Assembly: GCA_024516035.1 (NCBI GenBank)
Contig: CM044963.1
Coordinates: 17,894,914-17,958,913, forward strand
Length of the DNA stretch: 64,000 bases
Reading direction: 5' to 3'
Source of the DNA: Bactericera cockerelli
Lineage: Eukaryota; Arthropoda; Insecta; Hemiptera; Triozidae
The notes under the pieces were generated by a model that ran no database searches, was not told the origin of the DNA, and saw only the letters and a list, made by a program, of their open reading frames with translations. Below, piece after piece: positions 43,605-54,604 of this stretch (the first letter of the stretch is position 1; every line of letters starts with the position of its first letter). Both the position numbers and the translations under genes were made by a program.

Positions 43605-43910
43605 GCGCGCGATTAGCTTAGTGGTTAAGCACTCGCTTGCCATGCGGAAGGTCCCGGGTTCGATCCCCCGAGCCGACAAAAATTTGTATTCTTAATTTGG
43701 TTACAATTGTTTGTAAGGGATACCTTCCGGTGCGCTCGTGTTGACCAGCACCTAAATGGGAGGTATTGTGTCACTTCTCGCCCATCAGAGGGGAGACATA
43801 ATACGGGATGGGCAGGCTACAACACAGACCACAAGCGTCTACAGCAGCTCCAGTTTCATGGCTACGAAATAAAAAGGCCTGTGAAACACTCATCTTTAAT
43901 AAAAAAAAAG
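43605..43910 (+). mobile_element. SINE with tRNA-Gly-like head (family G)
   Basis: Head GATTAGCTTAGTGGTTAAGC, anticodon loop TTGCCAT (GCC, Gly-type), B box CGGGTTCGATCCC; acceptor ends do not pair well, so it is not a tRNA gene. Body with CTCGTGTTGACCAGCACC and CCAGTTTCATGGCTACGAAA, and an A tract at 43902-43910. The open frame through the body looks incidental. Confidence 0.55.
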
Positions 43911-43929
43911 GGAAGACCTATATCTAGGA

Positions 43930-44078
43930 TTTGTTACAGCAAGGCACTATCATTTAACAGCTGATGTAAATGCGCTGTGATTGGTTGAAATTCCTACTAG
44001 AGGTCGTATTAAGGGCAAATAGGATTAGATCATTCCTGTTTTGGATTAAATTAATCTGGTTCATAATTAGGCCCTAAG
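43930..44078. mobile_element. MITE M copy
   Basis: CAGCTGATGTAAATGCGCTG, TGAAATTCCTACTAGAGGTC, with a double right end (TTCCTGTTTTGGATTAAAT, then CTGGTTCATAATTAGGCCC). Confidence 0.5.
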
Positions 44079-44148
44079 ATCTGACGCTAACACGGAGACC
44101 GTTACTAAAGTGTTGTTGTTACAGACACCTTCATACTTAACTGAAACC

Positions 44149-44620
44149 TTCATACTTACACTCCACATTTCAACCTCTGCAAAGTTTTCATTCACACAAC
44201 ACACGTTCACAACACCTCCTCAACATTCCACTTAATCGCACAGGCTGCATGAGTAAAAGTTTCACTTTAAATGCTGCCAGATTGTGGAATCAGCTTCCAG
44301 AAGAGCTCAGAGTCTTGGAAAGTCGTACGTTATTTAAATGAAATCAAGGAATACATTTTTGCCTTGGATCAGTGAGATTGTATATACGTTGTATTGTATA
44401 TTTTGTATAATTGTGTAGCCCCTTCTTTTTTTTCACCCCTATTTTTTATGTAACTTAAATGGTCTTCTTCTTTTTCCTCTCATTTACTTTTTTTATCAAG
44501 GTTGGTGCGGAAAAGAATGCCTTTGGAATTAGCACCGCCCTTGTTCATTTTTTGTTTTATTTATCTCAATTTATATGTATGTATATATTCTATGTAAATA
44601 AAACTTGATCTAATATGTTT
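44149..44620 (+). pseudogene. 3' end of a LINE (non-LTR retrotransposon), RT ORF C-terminus plus 3' UTR
   Basis: In frame to the stop at 44339-44341 the sequence reads SFHSHNTRSQHLLNIP and then LNAARLWNQLPEELRVLE. HNTR followed by xxRLWNxLPxxLR is the conserved C-terminal end of many LINE reverse-transcriptase proteins (copying of element RNA into DNA at a nicked target). The upstream RT domain is absent (5' truncation). The following AT-rich stretch ends TATGTAAATAAAACTTG, likely the 3' UTR. Confidence 0.75.
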
Positions 44621-44849
44621 AATATTATGTTTATTAATAATTTCAAATTTCAAACATCCTGTATGGATAAGAAGTAAAGTTTGCTGACAGCTGCTTCTTC
44701 CTCGGAATAGTTGCTAGGGCGGACTGATTGAAAATCTTGGAAATCTTTGACCATGATGACGCGTGCCTTCAACAGAATCGATCAGATCAAATCCCAGAAT
44801 CGAGAAAAGTCTTAAAAGCAACTGGCAAGTTTTTCAATTCCAATATTTC

Positions 44850-44945
44850 TGAGAAACTGATCTCAGTAGGTTTGTTCGATAAGGGAGCGGATTCGCAAAC
44901 TGGCGGTCGTGCGTTCGATTACCAGACAATGAGAATTTTTGTGAG
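44850..44945 (+). mobile_element. tRNA-like fragment, possible SINE
   Basis: GTTTGTTCGATAAGGGAGCG and GGTCGTGCGTTCGATTACC resemble a tRNA head with a B box. The surrounding 95-codon frame reads through it and shows no family resemblance. Confidence 0.35.
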
Positions 44946-44999
44946 GAGAGCTCGAGTCACTGTAAAATCACTAATCACCACATTATTGCAAGAGAAACC

Positions 45000-46784
45000 T
45001 ATCTTTGAATCGTAGTCATACGAAAGAATCAGTAAAAAATTGAAATATAATTGTACATTTGTCCACTCCTAAAGACAAGGCGAAGTTATAGCCTAGGGCA
45101 ATTTCTTCTACACAACCCTTTGTTGATCTAAATAGTTATGATGCTGACTATTCAAACCCCTGTTCCTGAAAGAACGACGAATCTATAAGCTAATGGTACT
45201 TGGGTTTTCTTAGAAATGACTTAACAGAGTGATAAATCTATGAGTAGCGCTAATCGTAGCCAGTGCTGATGGTGAGTTTATCAATTGTACTGAAGTGCTT
45301 TATTTAGACTGTCGGCTCGAGACAGGGAGTTCCATTACGCTAACACTTTATCAATGACATGGAAGATCATAAAAGTTTAACTAGTCACTAAATATTGATT
45401 GAAATACTCAACAGTATGACAAATTTGGTAAAAAAGAATTTAGCTAGAGCTAATGGTCCTTCAGAGGGATTCCTGATGAGGAATTGAGCTAAAAAGAGTA
45501 TTACTATCTTTGCGCCTAATTACTAAGACAAAATGCTGCAGGGGAATCAAGCTAAAAGAACGATAGTATATCTCTGAGCCTAAAATACCTGATACTTATG
45601 TAAAGCTCGTACTTAAGAAACCAGGTAGGTACCTCAGGCGAAATTGTGGCAGCTCAACCTGATATCAACCGTACCCATATTCTCTTGCCCAAACAACATA
45701 CAGACATGTGGTAAGCGCTAAACAGCTCTGTAGTATACCACAGTGTACGGGGTGGACGAAAAATTAATCTTCTCAGAATGGCGCGAGTGTCCGTTTGAGA
45801 AAGAACTCTGAGGACATGGCGCTGAGGACATTGTTAATGGGTGACCAATGATAAAAAAATCATCGACACACAAGGAAAATTGCACAGCAATACAAATATA
45901 TTTTTGAAGGCTTTATTGGGAGGATTCTCAAATTGCTGGAGCTCTTCCACCCAGCTAACACATTTGGCATAGTTGGACTCTTCAGTCTTAGCCAACTGTA
46001 ACAGGGAACTAAAAAAGTTCTTCGTGTATGAAGAAGGGATACTTTTCATCGAGATGGTAGAAAAAAATACTTAGATCTTGCAGCACTGTGAAAGAAGGCT
46101 TTCCATGTCAAAAGAAAATAACGTATAGCAAGTACAATGTCTCGAAAATGGCTTCGTTTTTTCGGGCAACAATTGAAACAACATACTTCTGTTTGAAAAG
46201 TCTTATAATCACACTTTGTGGACAGTATTCTGGTTTGAAACTTCAAGAGATTTTGTTGAATATAGCAGAAAAATATTCTTTTAAATTTGAAAGAAGTGTT
46301 GAAAAATGTGTTTAACAAAAAGTTGATTCTTTAAATATAATGAATCTCCTGATAAGCCAAATGTTTCTGAAACCCAATAAAGACAATTTCTTTTCATGCA
46401 TTCTGTATGTAAATGTATGCAAATTTGGTTCAATCTAAATACATTATAATACACCTTTACATACTATATTTAGATATATGGCTCATTCTACAACTGGTAT
46501 AGTGTTCTCTGACTGTGTACTAATAGTAAATACTATATGTTTAGTATATGGTATCGTATCTTCTGGCTTCGAGTACCCCAGAGCAACGGTTATTTCTACT
46601 GACTCTTGTTGGATTTCGTCTAATCTGTTCAAAGTATCTCTGAGCAATGTGTACGCCTGGCGGGAGCGTTTTCACCGGGCTCTCTTGGTTACTTTCTTCT
46701 TTCTTCCTTGTTGCCTTTAATCCACTTCTTCAAGAACAACAAAGACAACAATATATCATCATCATTGCCATATTGAATGATAAT
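45000..46784. other. No gene supported
   Basis: Apart from the 60-bp repeat at 45295-45352, unassigned. Open frames on both strands at 45834-46318 overlap in antisense and show no recognisable motifs. Confidence 0.4.
45295..45352 (+). repeat. 60-bp repeat shared with 20348-20408
   Basis: AGTGCTTTATTTAGACTGTC, TCCATTACGCTAACACTTTA. Confidence 0.55.
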
Positions 46785-46975
46785 AATAATATCACCTTAT
46801 TTATACTGCCCGATTAGGACTTAAGTCCAACTTTTCCAGCAGTAAGCCCAATACTCGTATTATGATGTGGTAAAAATCATAAATGGAAGGATATTTGTCA
46901 TATCTCGTGGAGCTAGTTTTGAACCCACGACCTCTGGATTCACAGAGTGCCGCCTTTACCACTGAGCTACCGGGA
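46785..46975 (-). mobile_element. SINE family D, reverse strand, with full head
   Basis: CAGCAGTAAGCCCAATACTC, GGTAAAAATCATAAATGG, then a tRNA-like head with GTTTTGAACCCACGACCTC and TACCACTGAGCTACCGGG. Confidence 0.65.
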
Positions 46976-47144
46976 CAAACTGGGGGACGTTAAACAAGAA
47001 GAAGACCAGTGTTACAAGTCAAACCTTACAAGCCAGGCTAGCTTGAGTTTCCTAAGCACTTAATGACCTATTAAGAAAAAGTCCTCACGATGGTTGATCG
47101 CACCTAGAAATATGTGGTTCAGACGAGCAACTTTGAAAAGAATA

Positions 47145-47275
47145 GAATATACCATGTTTATACTGCTGAGGTAAGACTGAAAATTTCCCTTTCCTCCAGC
47201 AGTCAAACAGGTCTTATATAATTATATTTTATGGGATAAATATTTTACATATTAATAAATAAATGAACCATGTTT
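47145..47275 (-). repeat. Dispersed repeat shared with 32290-32420
   Basis: GAATAGAATATACCATGTTT, GAGGTAAGACTGAAAATTTC, CCAGCAGTCAAACAGGTC and TTATGGGATAAATATTTTAC. Confidence 0.5.
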
Positions 47276-47389
47276 ATTAATAATAATAAAAAAGTTGGTT
47301 GGAGACCATCATTTCCCCCTCCAGATGTAGTCAAGCTGGAAACAACAACAACAGGGCTCGAACTTGAACAGTCACTCATCCAAGACTTC

Positions 47390-47460
47390 ATCTCACTGGA
47401 CGTCGCTTATCTTCAGTGACAGAACGAGAACTGGATTTGTTTCGTAACGTTCTCCCCAGC
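47390..47460 (-). mobile_element. 5S-derived fragment, reverse strand
   Basis: CATCCAAGACTTCATCTCAC, TGGACGTCGC and GAGAACTGG are the reverse complement of the 3' half of the 5S head. Confidence 0.45.
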
Positions 47461-47954
47461 CTGGCGCCTGAGATCGGGAGAAATATCTCACCATGGAATG
47501 TGTCGTCGCGGAATTTCAGAGTAGAAAAAAAAAAATCTCCACCGACCGTTACTCACTACTCGAACCCGCACCTCGGGGCTCCATAGCCGCCGGCGCTCCA
47601 TCACGGACTTACTACCAGGCCATCTCGAGGTATCCATGCTCGCACGAATTCCTCTCGCTCTCTCGCGTTTCTTATCTTATCTCTCGTCCTCTTCTTAAAT
47701 AAATAAATAAAAAAAAACTTTAAAGTTCGACCTCTAAACGGCCTTGGAACCGGCTTGGCAAGTGGAGCCCTACTTGAGGCAACGGAATCTAATGGCCAGT
47801 CAGTGATTATAACTGCGTCTACTCTCGCGTGTGCCACTTGCTTCGGGAGAACTTGTACAATATTTTTTGCTGGCTGATAAAAGAAACGTTTGAGAGTTTG
47901 GTAGAAACGTTCAGTTCAGTATTCAGTTCATTTCAGAGACGTTTGCTGCTTGCC

Positions 47955-48165
47955 AGCGACGATGGCGCGTTGAATGCACCGGTTCTCGTAGGATTAACGA
48001 AGTTAAGCAACGTCCAGTGAGGTGAAGACTGTGTGATGCTGGCTTTGCGGCCCTACCCAGGCTGGGTGAGGTTAATGTGGTATCAGGTTTGTGTGGAACC
48101 TGATACCCACACCCCGTCGTGATATGACCATGCAGTTGAATGCAACGTTAAACCCCCCCCCCCCA
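47955..48165 (+). mobile_element. 5S-headed SINE
   Basis: GCCAGCGACGATGGCGCGTT, GCACCGGTTCTCGTAGGA and GAAGTTAAGCAACGTCC match the 5S head; CCCAGGCTGGGTGAGGTTAA and a C run end it. A short inverted repeat around 48083-48108 (AGGTTTGTGTGGAACCT region) replaces part of the body. Confidence 0.75.
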
Positions 48166-48529
48166 AAAAATAATCTACTTGTACGTTTGATGAAAGATTT
48201 ACAAGTGGGATACCATTCTTTTTTTTGGATCTTTGGTTAAGAAACTTTGTAAGGCCTGGAATTGGGTTTTTGGACATATGGTTTTCGCCGAGATTATTCC
48301 TATAACTAATAACAATGTTATTGGCATACTAATATTCTAACTCTAAGGATCAAAATAATAATGAGGTCACTAGAGGATCAATGGAACATCCTGTGGAAAA
48401 GTGCTGACTTTTGTACAGGATATCTGATAAGGCTTCCTAACTCTTGGTCGTCTTTGTTTTAATATTGGTTTCTAATTTGGCCCAAAGTCAAAGATTCCAT
48501 ACTTTCTGTAACTGGCGTTTTTCTAAGCA

Positions 48530-48720
48530 TTTCTGAAAATCCTTTCTTCTGTAGCATCTAGAATTCATTAAAGAAACCTTGATAAAAAATTTCAACCCAT
48601 AAGTCATTGGCACTGCAGTGAGACAATCTATCCTTTCCTCTATGGCATCTAAAAGTCATCTTGGAAACCTTGATGAAAAATTTCAGCCCTCAAGACATTG
48701 GCTGAGCAGAGAAGTAATCT
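48530..48720 (+). repeat. Tandem duplication of about 100 bp
   Basis: CCTTTCTTCTGTAGCATC ... AACCTTGATAAAAAATTTC and CCTTTCCTCTATGGCATC ... AACCTTGATGAAAAATTTC, each followed by a CATTGGC block. Confidence 0.65.
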
Positions 48721-49227
48721 GCGAATGATGGAATGTTTCGCCGCTATAGTTATGAACTTATAGTCAAGAATATAATAAATAGGTAGATAGGTTTATTAAA
48801 AATGCTTATGCTTCTGCATTCTACGCTTTGTATCTCTAATGAATTATTGAAAGGAAATCAGAACCAATAGTCGGCCAGCTCATTCATGGTCTTTTCAACT
48901 TGACATTTCCAACAATTCCGAGCCATTGTCATGGATACAAATGAGATGCAACATGTCCTGATTGATGCCGTGACACATTAATTGGACATTAATTGTCAAA
49001 TTACAGATTTTTCAGCTTTTTTCTGTCTATCTCTCTCTGTCTCTCTATTGTTTTTTCAAGTTGATTTTTATCAACTAATTGATCTTTTATTTCTCATTTA
49101 ATAATTAATTGTACATTTACTTTGATAGCTTTGCTAGATGATTGTTTATTAAATGGTTTCCTAGTTCGTATAGCTTGGGTGGAGATGTTTTTTTTTCTTT
49201 TTATTCTTCTTTTCTTTTTTTTCTGGC

Positions 49228-49360
49228 TGGCTGGGGGACTTTAAACTGGGAGTAGACCAACAGTCTGGCTGGAGGACTATAAACAGAGAGTAGACCAGCA
49301 TTGGCTTGTGTCTAGGGACCCTTGTCTATTATTAGCCTCCTTGTATAGACAGTAGTAGAA
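49228..49360 (+). repeat. Dispersed repeat, second copy with internal duplication
   Basis: GGCTGGGGGACTTTAAACTG, then GGCTGGAGGACTATAAACAG, GACCAGCATTGGCTTG and TATTATTAGCCTCCTTG. Confidence 0.55.
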
Positions 49361-50931
49361 GTGTTGAGTCATTCCTCCACTGTCTAGCTACCATCGTTCA
49401 CGATGTCGTCACCCTATGATGATGATTTCTTTTCTTCAATTACATGTGTATAGCTTTTTTCAAAAATCTACGAAACACACATCATTTATCACTTGTAAAT
49501 CATATGACAAGAACCTGAATGACTGAATCCTTATAAATTGACACAATTGTACACAAACATTATACATTTTGGACTAGCAGTAATATGATTATGGCTTGTA
49601 TAAAGATGGTTTAGGTCACGTAATTCACACCAGTGTAATCAGAAAAAAAAATGACACAGTAACCATTTATCGGCGTAAATGACAGGCTTGTCGCCTTTTT
49701 AAAGTGCCGTTAAATCAGAAAAACTTGTATTTTCTTCGGTAATTCAGGAAGAAGTTTCACACAAAGACCTATTTTAGACGGTTTCCTCTCCCTGTATGTG
49801 AATCTTTCTTAAGTATATTCTCTCTGACATTCAAAAAGCAAAAACAAAACGGCTACAACCTCATTTTGGCAGAAATTGTTCATTCCAATTTAAACCAGAA
49901 TCAGGTTTTCCCCACCTGTCGCTAGGTTGTAAATCGCGAGCAAATTAAATCGCACTGATATAATGTATTTTTTCATACAAGGTTACAAATGTTACGATGC
50001 GAAAAATTTGCACCATGCAGAACTGTATGGAAACATTTCCTACACATGTTGATTGCGAAAAACTTAACCCTATTGGTTTACTTGTAAGTAGACATTACGT
50101 TGCAAGTTGATCACAACAACTTCAACCCATTTGGTCAAAATATGTTCTACAGTAGAACTTCGAAAAATACCTAAGGAATAAAATGATTACTTTTTCTTCA
50201 TGTCTGTATGTAAGTATCGTTTGTGTCAGGAAAGTTCCAGTGAAAGTATGAGTGCCAGAATAAATAATCTCAAACCACAAGGAGAACGACAGGAAAAAAA
50301 GAAGACGTACTACATTTTGTACAAAGAAAAATTTAGTCTTTAGTTCACTGAGAATGCCGTAACTGTCGAAATGGCCATCTGAAAATAAATAATTAAGTAA
50401 AACAAAAAAGACAAGTGTTTTCTATCTTCAAATCATTTCAAAATTTATTACCTATGTTCCCGCAAGATTTAATAATGAACAATAAATTGAGAACCACAAG
50501 TCAAATTCAGCTGAGATTTAGTAAGGCTACTAATGAAAGCTTGCGAAAGGTCCTGAAACGGTCTATTTTTGAAATGTTTTCAGATTTTTTTCAAAGATTT
50601 TTCAAAATACATAGGGATTACTGGTGGGGAACCACAAGGATTGTTCATTCTTCAGAAGTATCTTTGTATGCCTGGTCTGCATTCACAATTGCTAGATAAT
50701 GGAGATTATTGGCTTTGCTGGAGCTTGCAAGCCCACGCTTTGTTTAAATGTCAATTGTATCAATACATACGTAGTTACATTTGTATATTGACGTATACAT
50801 AGGTATGCTTTACATAAGGAGTTTGCAATTACAGGAGTACCAAACATCCTGTTTTATGAAGGAAAAGAGGACGCTCATGTTAGTGACAACAACACTCATG
50901 ACATGTTAGTCATGAGGACACGGGGTTAAGT
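49361..50931. other. No gene supported
   Basis: Unassigned. The 94-codon frame at 50415-50699 shows no family motif. Confidence 0.4.
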
Positions 50932-51112
50932 GGCAGAGAATGCCTAAGGCATTAACTTCGCCCCGGATTACAAAACAATTGTAATAAAACTTAATATTTC
51001 TTTTTGTACATATTTCTAAGTTTTTTTTTTTTTTAATTTATTGTTATATTTTTTGTTGTTGTTGATGATTGTTTTGTAAAAAAAAATAAAGTGTAAATAA
51101 ATAAATAAATAA
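50932..51112 (+). mobile_element. LINE-type 3' end, copy 2
   Basis: GGCAGAGAATGCCTAAGGC, CGCCCCGGATTACAAAACAA, ending AAATAAAGTGTAAATAAATA with extra TAAA repeats. Confidence 0.5.
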
Positions 51113-51254
51113 ATGACTGAAAAGTTTTCAATAATTTTCAATCAACTGGATTAAGGTCCGTTCCCGTCGTGATATGACGTCAAATCCAGAAGAAAAAGGC
51201 CAGGGTTTATATTGGCATTGTTTGTAAGGTAATATGGAAATCAAACAAACGTTT

Positions 51255-51570
51255 CCAGTGATAATATACAATCTAGGTGCATGTAATTTTCAAACCCTTT
51301 GTTCATTGTTATAATTTTTCCGTGTCCGTCAGATATGGGAGGCTAAAATGCACGCCAAATGATTCTATTATGGGAGGTTTAACGCTAGGAGCCATGCCAA
51401 CTACCTACATTAACTTCAACCATCCTAGGTTGGGCCGGAAACGCCAACCATACACGTTGTTCAACTGATAAGTAGCACGTTTTCTTTCGAAAAATCTGTC
51501 CAAACCTAAGATCGAACTCAAGACCTCTGGTCTACGAGCAGTAGTCATGACCGTCACACCACAGAGGTTC
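51255..51570 (-). mobile_element. SINE family F, diverged copy, reverse strand
   Basis: Reverse-strand B-box-like stretch (AAGATCGAACTCAAGACCTC on +), GTCATGACCGTCACACCACA for the A-box side, TCCTAGGTTGGGCCGG for the core, and CCGTGTCCGTCAGATATGGG in the tail. Confidence 0.6.
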
Positions 51571-52470
51571 TTATAATACCTTGGTAATAAATATTCATTA
51601 AATGTATCACAACACTATATACTTATGTACATGATCAGAAGAATTGACATGGGAACAATATTTTATATGTAATTAATGTATAAATAGATTTCTGCCATGA
51701 TCAGTGGCAATTAAAGCCTCATTTGTCAGAAAATACCGCATGCGGCTTTAATTGTTGGGAAAACGAACCGCGTAATCCAACTGTATGGTCTCATCTATCA
51801 GTGCACTTTTCATAGAATTATTTATGTAATATTAATTACAAGTATATATTTTCCTACTTATTTTCTGCATGAGACCTACTGTGAATAGTTAATGTGTTCA
51901 GCTCACGCATCTAAATGACGTACATGATTAGTGTTGACTAATTATTATGCATTCTAGATAATCTGGTCTGTAATGTACAGCTGACTGGCATATCACGATA
52001 TTTTCAAAGAAAACTGAGAGAGATTCTCTATTACAGCAAGTATTTGTGTTGGTTTGAGGTTCACAGTGGTTAGTCAGACCAAGTTGCAGCCCACACAAAT
52101 CGAACCTTATTAAATATGATTGAGCTCTAATATTTAAGGAAATCTAAAAGTTTGGACCAAAAATTACAGAAATAACGTTTTTAACTTTTGTAGTTTAAAA
52201 TTCTTAAACGACTCTCTTCAAACAAATTTTCAGACATACAAGTGATTTAGTAAAAACAATCTCAAAATAGAGTAATAATGGAAAGTTGATAAAAAATTAT
52301 TTCCAAGTGTACACAATGTGAACCATTCACGAGGAAGTATTGTGTCCATAATTTGCAGTTTATCTTTTTTTGTTTTTTCATAATACAAAGAACGATCTGG
52401 AAGGGTTAGTTCTTAAAGAAAAAACCTCTGTGAAAATGGTTTCAACTGTTTCAAGAGCCTATACAGAGTG
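51571..52470. other. No gene seen
   Basis: AT-rich, no repeat shared with the window noticed. Confidence 0.45.
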
Positions 52471-52471
52471 T

Positions 52472-54330
52472 CCACTTTTAATGTGCGCCATAGGAAAAAT
52501 ACATGTAAAAACAGTTTTTCTTGTCTCAAAAGTCGCCATTAAGTATTTTAACTAAACCAAATGTGTTAACTCATGTATTTTTATCTGAAGAATCCACTGG
52601 TGGTGATTTCATACACCTGGGACATACAGTTAAAAAGTTAAGGGTTCGAAATCCGAGAAATGTGTTATGTTTGAAACTCAACATTTTTGTACAATTGGAT
52701 ACTCTATTTTATGTATTTTTTCACGAGAAATCGATTGGTAATATTTTCAATTACCTGGGGTTTACAGTCAAAGAGTTCTGGGTTCGAAACCGAGTAATTG
52801 CATTATGTTTGAAACTCAATATTTTCCTACACCTGGATACCTACCTGGTTTCTGGTTTTACTAACTGTTATACCCTATTTTAGCATTCTTTAACTTTATT
52901 TGTGTATTTTTTCAATAGATATAACGATTTCTACTTCTTTTGTCCGAAGAAGACCTACTGAAAAAAGGCGGTTTTTAAACTTGAATTCATGACTTTGTAA
53001 AAAAGGACAACTGATAATCAGTTTATGGGTAGGTACTTACTGATATTGAAGTTAGATTCGATTTTCAGACAAATCTAGTTTAAATCTGACACACGCTCCC
53101 AATTTTCAAAACTCACGGATGTGGGCCAAAGAAAATCCTCTACTCTTGGTACAGCCTCATACTCAGTACCCACAAAAAGTAAACGTGTGGGCAGGAATAG
53201 TAGGACAACACATTCTTCTTCTTCTTCTTTTACTCTGTCTTATCCCGCTCAAGCAGGGTCGACGTTGTTCAACCTCATAGTTGAGGTTGATTGGTTTTGG
53301 CACATTTTTTACGGCTGGATGCCCTTCCTATTGGTTATTGGTCCTGAATCACAAATGTTGTTGGTGAAAGAGAATTTTTTTTTCAAATGGACGGTTGTCC
53401 AGCCCACAACTCAAGATTAGTCAAAGAGATTTTACAAGCAGCATTTCCAGGAAAAGTGATAGCTCACAATGGTGATATTGATTGGGCAGCAAGATCACCC
53501 GATCTATCCCCAAATGATTTTTTCTTTGGGGTTACCTAAAAGCAATACTTTATCACGAAGGTAAAACAATGAGGCATTGAAAGATGCCATCACCCAAGCA
53601 TGCAACAACATAACAGCACGTCAATTGGCAAATGTTCTCAATGAATTTTACGACAGATTGGGATATTGTGTTGCTGCTGATGGAGATATCTTTGAAAATC
53701 GAATCTAACTTCAATATCAGTAAGTAAACTGATTTAGTAAGTAAACCATAAACTGATTATCAGTTGTTCTTTTTTACAAAGTCTAAAAGTTTAAAACACG
53801 CCTTTTTTCAAGTTTAAAACACGCCTTTTTTCAGTAGGTCTTCTTCGGACAAAAGAAGCAGAAATCGTTATATCTATTGAAAAAATACACAAATAAAGTT
53901 AAAGAATGCTAAAATAGGGTATAACAGTTAGTAAAACCAGAAACCAGGTAGGTATCCAGGTGTACGAAAATATTGAGTTTCAAACATAACGCAATTACTC
54001 GGTTTCGAACCCAGAACTTTTTAACTGTAAACCCCAGATAACTGAAAATATTACCAATCAATTTCTCGTGAAAAAATACATAAAATAGAGTATCCCATTG
54101 TACAAAAATGTTGAGTTTCAAACATAACACATTTCTCGGATTTCGAACCCTTAACTTTTTAACTGTAAGTCCCAGGTGTATGAAATTACCACCAGTGGAT
54201 TCTTCAGATAAAAATAGATGAGTTAACATATTTGGTTTAGTTAAAATACTTAATGGCGACTTTTGAGACAAGAAAAACTGTTTTTACATGTATTTTTCCT
54301 ATGGCGCACATTAAAAGTGGACACTCTGTA
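52472..54330. mobile_element. Long-inverted-repeat Tc1/mariner-like element carrying the transposase remnant
   Basis: Left arm (52472 to about 53075) and right arm (about 53690-54330) are near-identical inverted copies, roughly 600 bp each. Both ends read TACAGAGTGTCC from the outside and are flanked by TA/AT-rich DNA. The spacer holds the transposase C-terminus (53378-53708) and an unrelated repeat around 53210-53340. The right arm is slightly longer because of a 24-bp duplication near 53787-53833 and an extra stretch near 53725. The inner end of the left arm (about 53060-53075) is the reverse complement of the last transposase codons, so the repeat extends into the gene. Confidence 0.8.
53378..53708 (+). 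pseudogene. C-terminal remnant of a Tc1/mariner-superfamily transposase (DD41D-like spacing)
   Basis: Reading from 53378 gives QMDGCPAHNSRLV, then WAARSPDLSPNDFFFG, ending at a stop at 53537-53539. After a frameshift the match resumes at 53571 with the C-terminus ...NEFYDRLGYCVAADGD and a stop at 53706-53708. The MDG...SPDLSPND pair matches the second and third catalytic acids of IS630/Tc1/mariner DDE/D transposases (cut-and-paste transposition); 41 residues separate the Asp of MDG and the Asp of PND, the spacing of the DD41D group. The N-terminal DNA-binding half and first catalytic Asp are absent. It lies in the spacer of a 1.86-kb foldback element, and its last codons overlap the right inverted repeat. 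Inactive as seen. Confidence 0.85.
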
Positions 54331-54604
54331 TGTTAAAGCTACACATATTGTGTTGTATGAAATACAAGAAAATTTACTGTCTCTCTTGTCTTTAGCTAAG
54401 ATATTACTTAATTAACTCCGGTTACATAGTCTAAATAGCTCAAGTCAAAAGTAACTTCTGTACAATCTAATTATCTTAACTTACTAGAGGTAGTTAGCAT
54501 ACCTTTTAATTAATGGTCACATATGATTATTGTTAGAAGTAACGTGATAATTATTTATTAATTTATTATTAGACCTCTCAGGCAATGCAGTGGTGTAGGC
54601 AGCA

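Noticed and set aside
43605..43690. Possible functional tRNA-Gly (GCC)
   Set aside because: Anticodon and B box look right, but acceptor arms do not pair and a SINE body with an A tail follows.
43707..43964. 85-codon frame with Arg/His-rich sequence
   Set aside because: It is the body of the tRNA-Gly-like SINE and continues into its A tract.
45834..46318. Small gene on either strand
   Set aside because: Overlapping frames on opposite strands with no start context, splice support or family motif.
52521..54271. Two nearly identical 120-codon frames on opposite strands (MSQKSPLSILTKPN...)
   Set aside because: They lie in the two arms of the foldback; there is no recognisable protein motif, and a stop-free arm can occur by chance.
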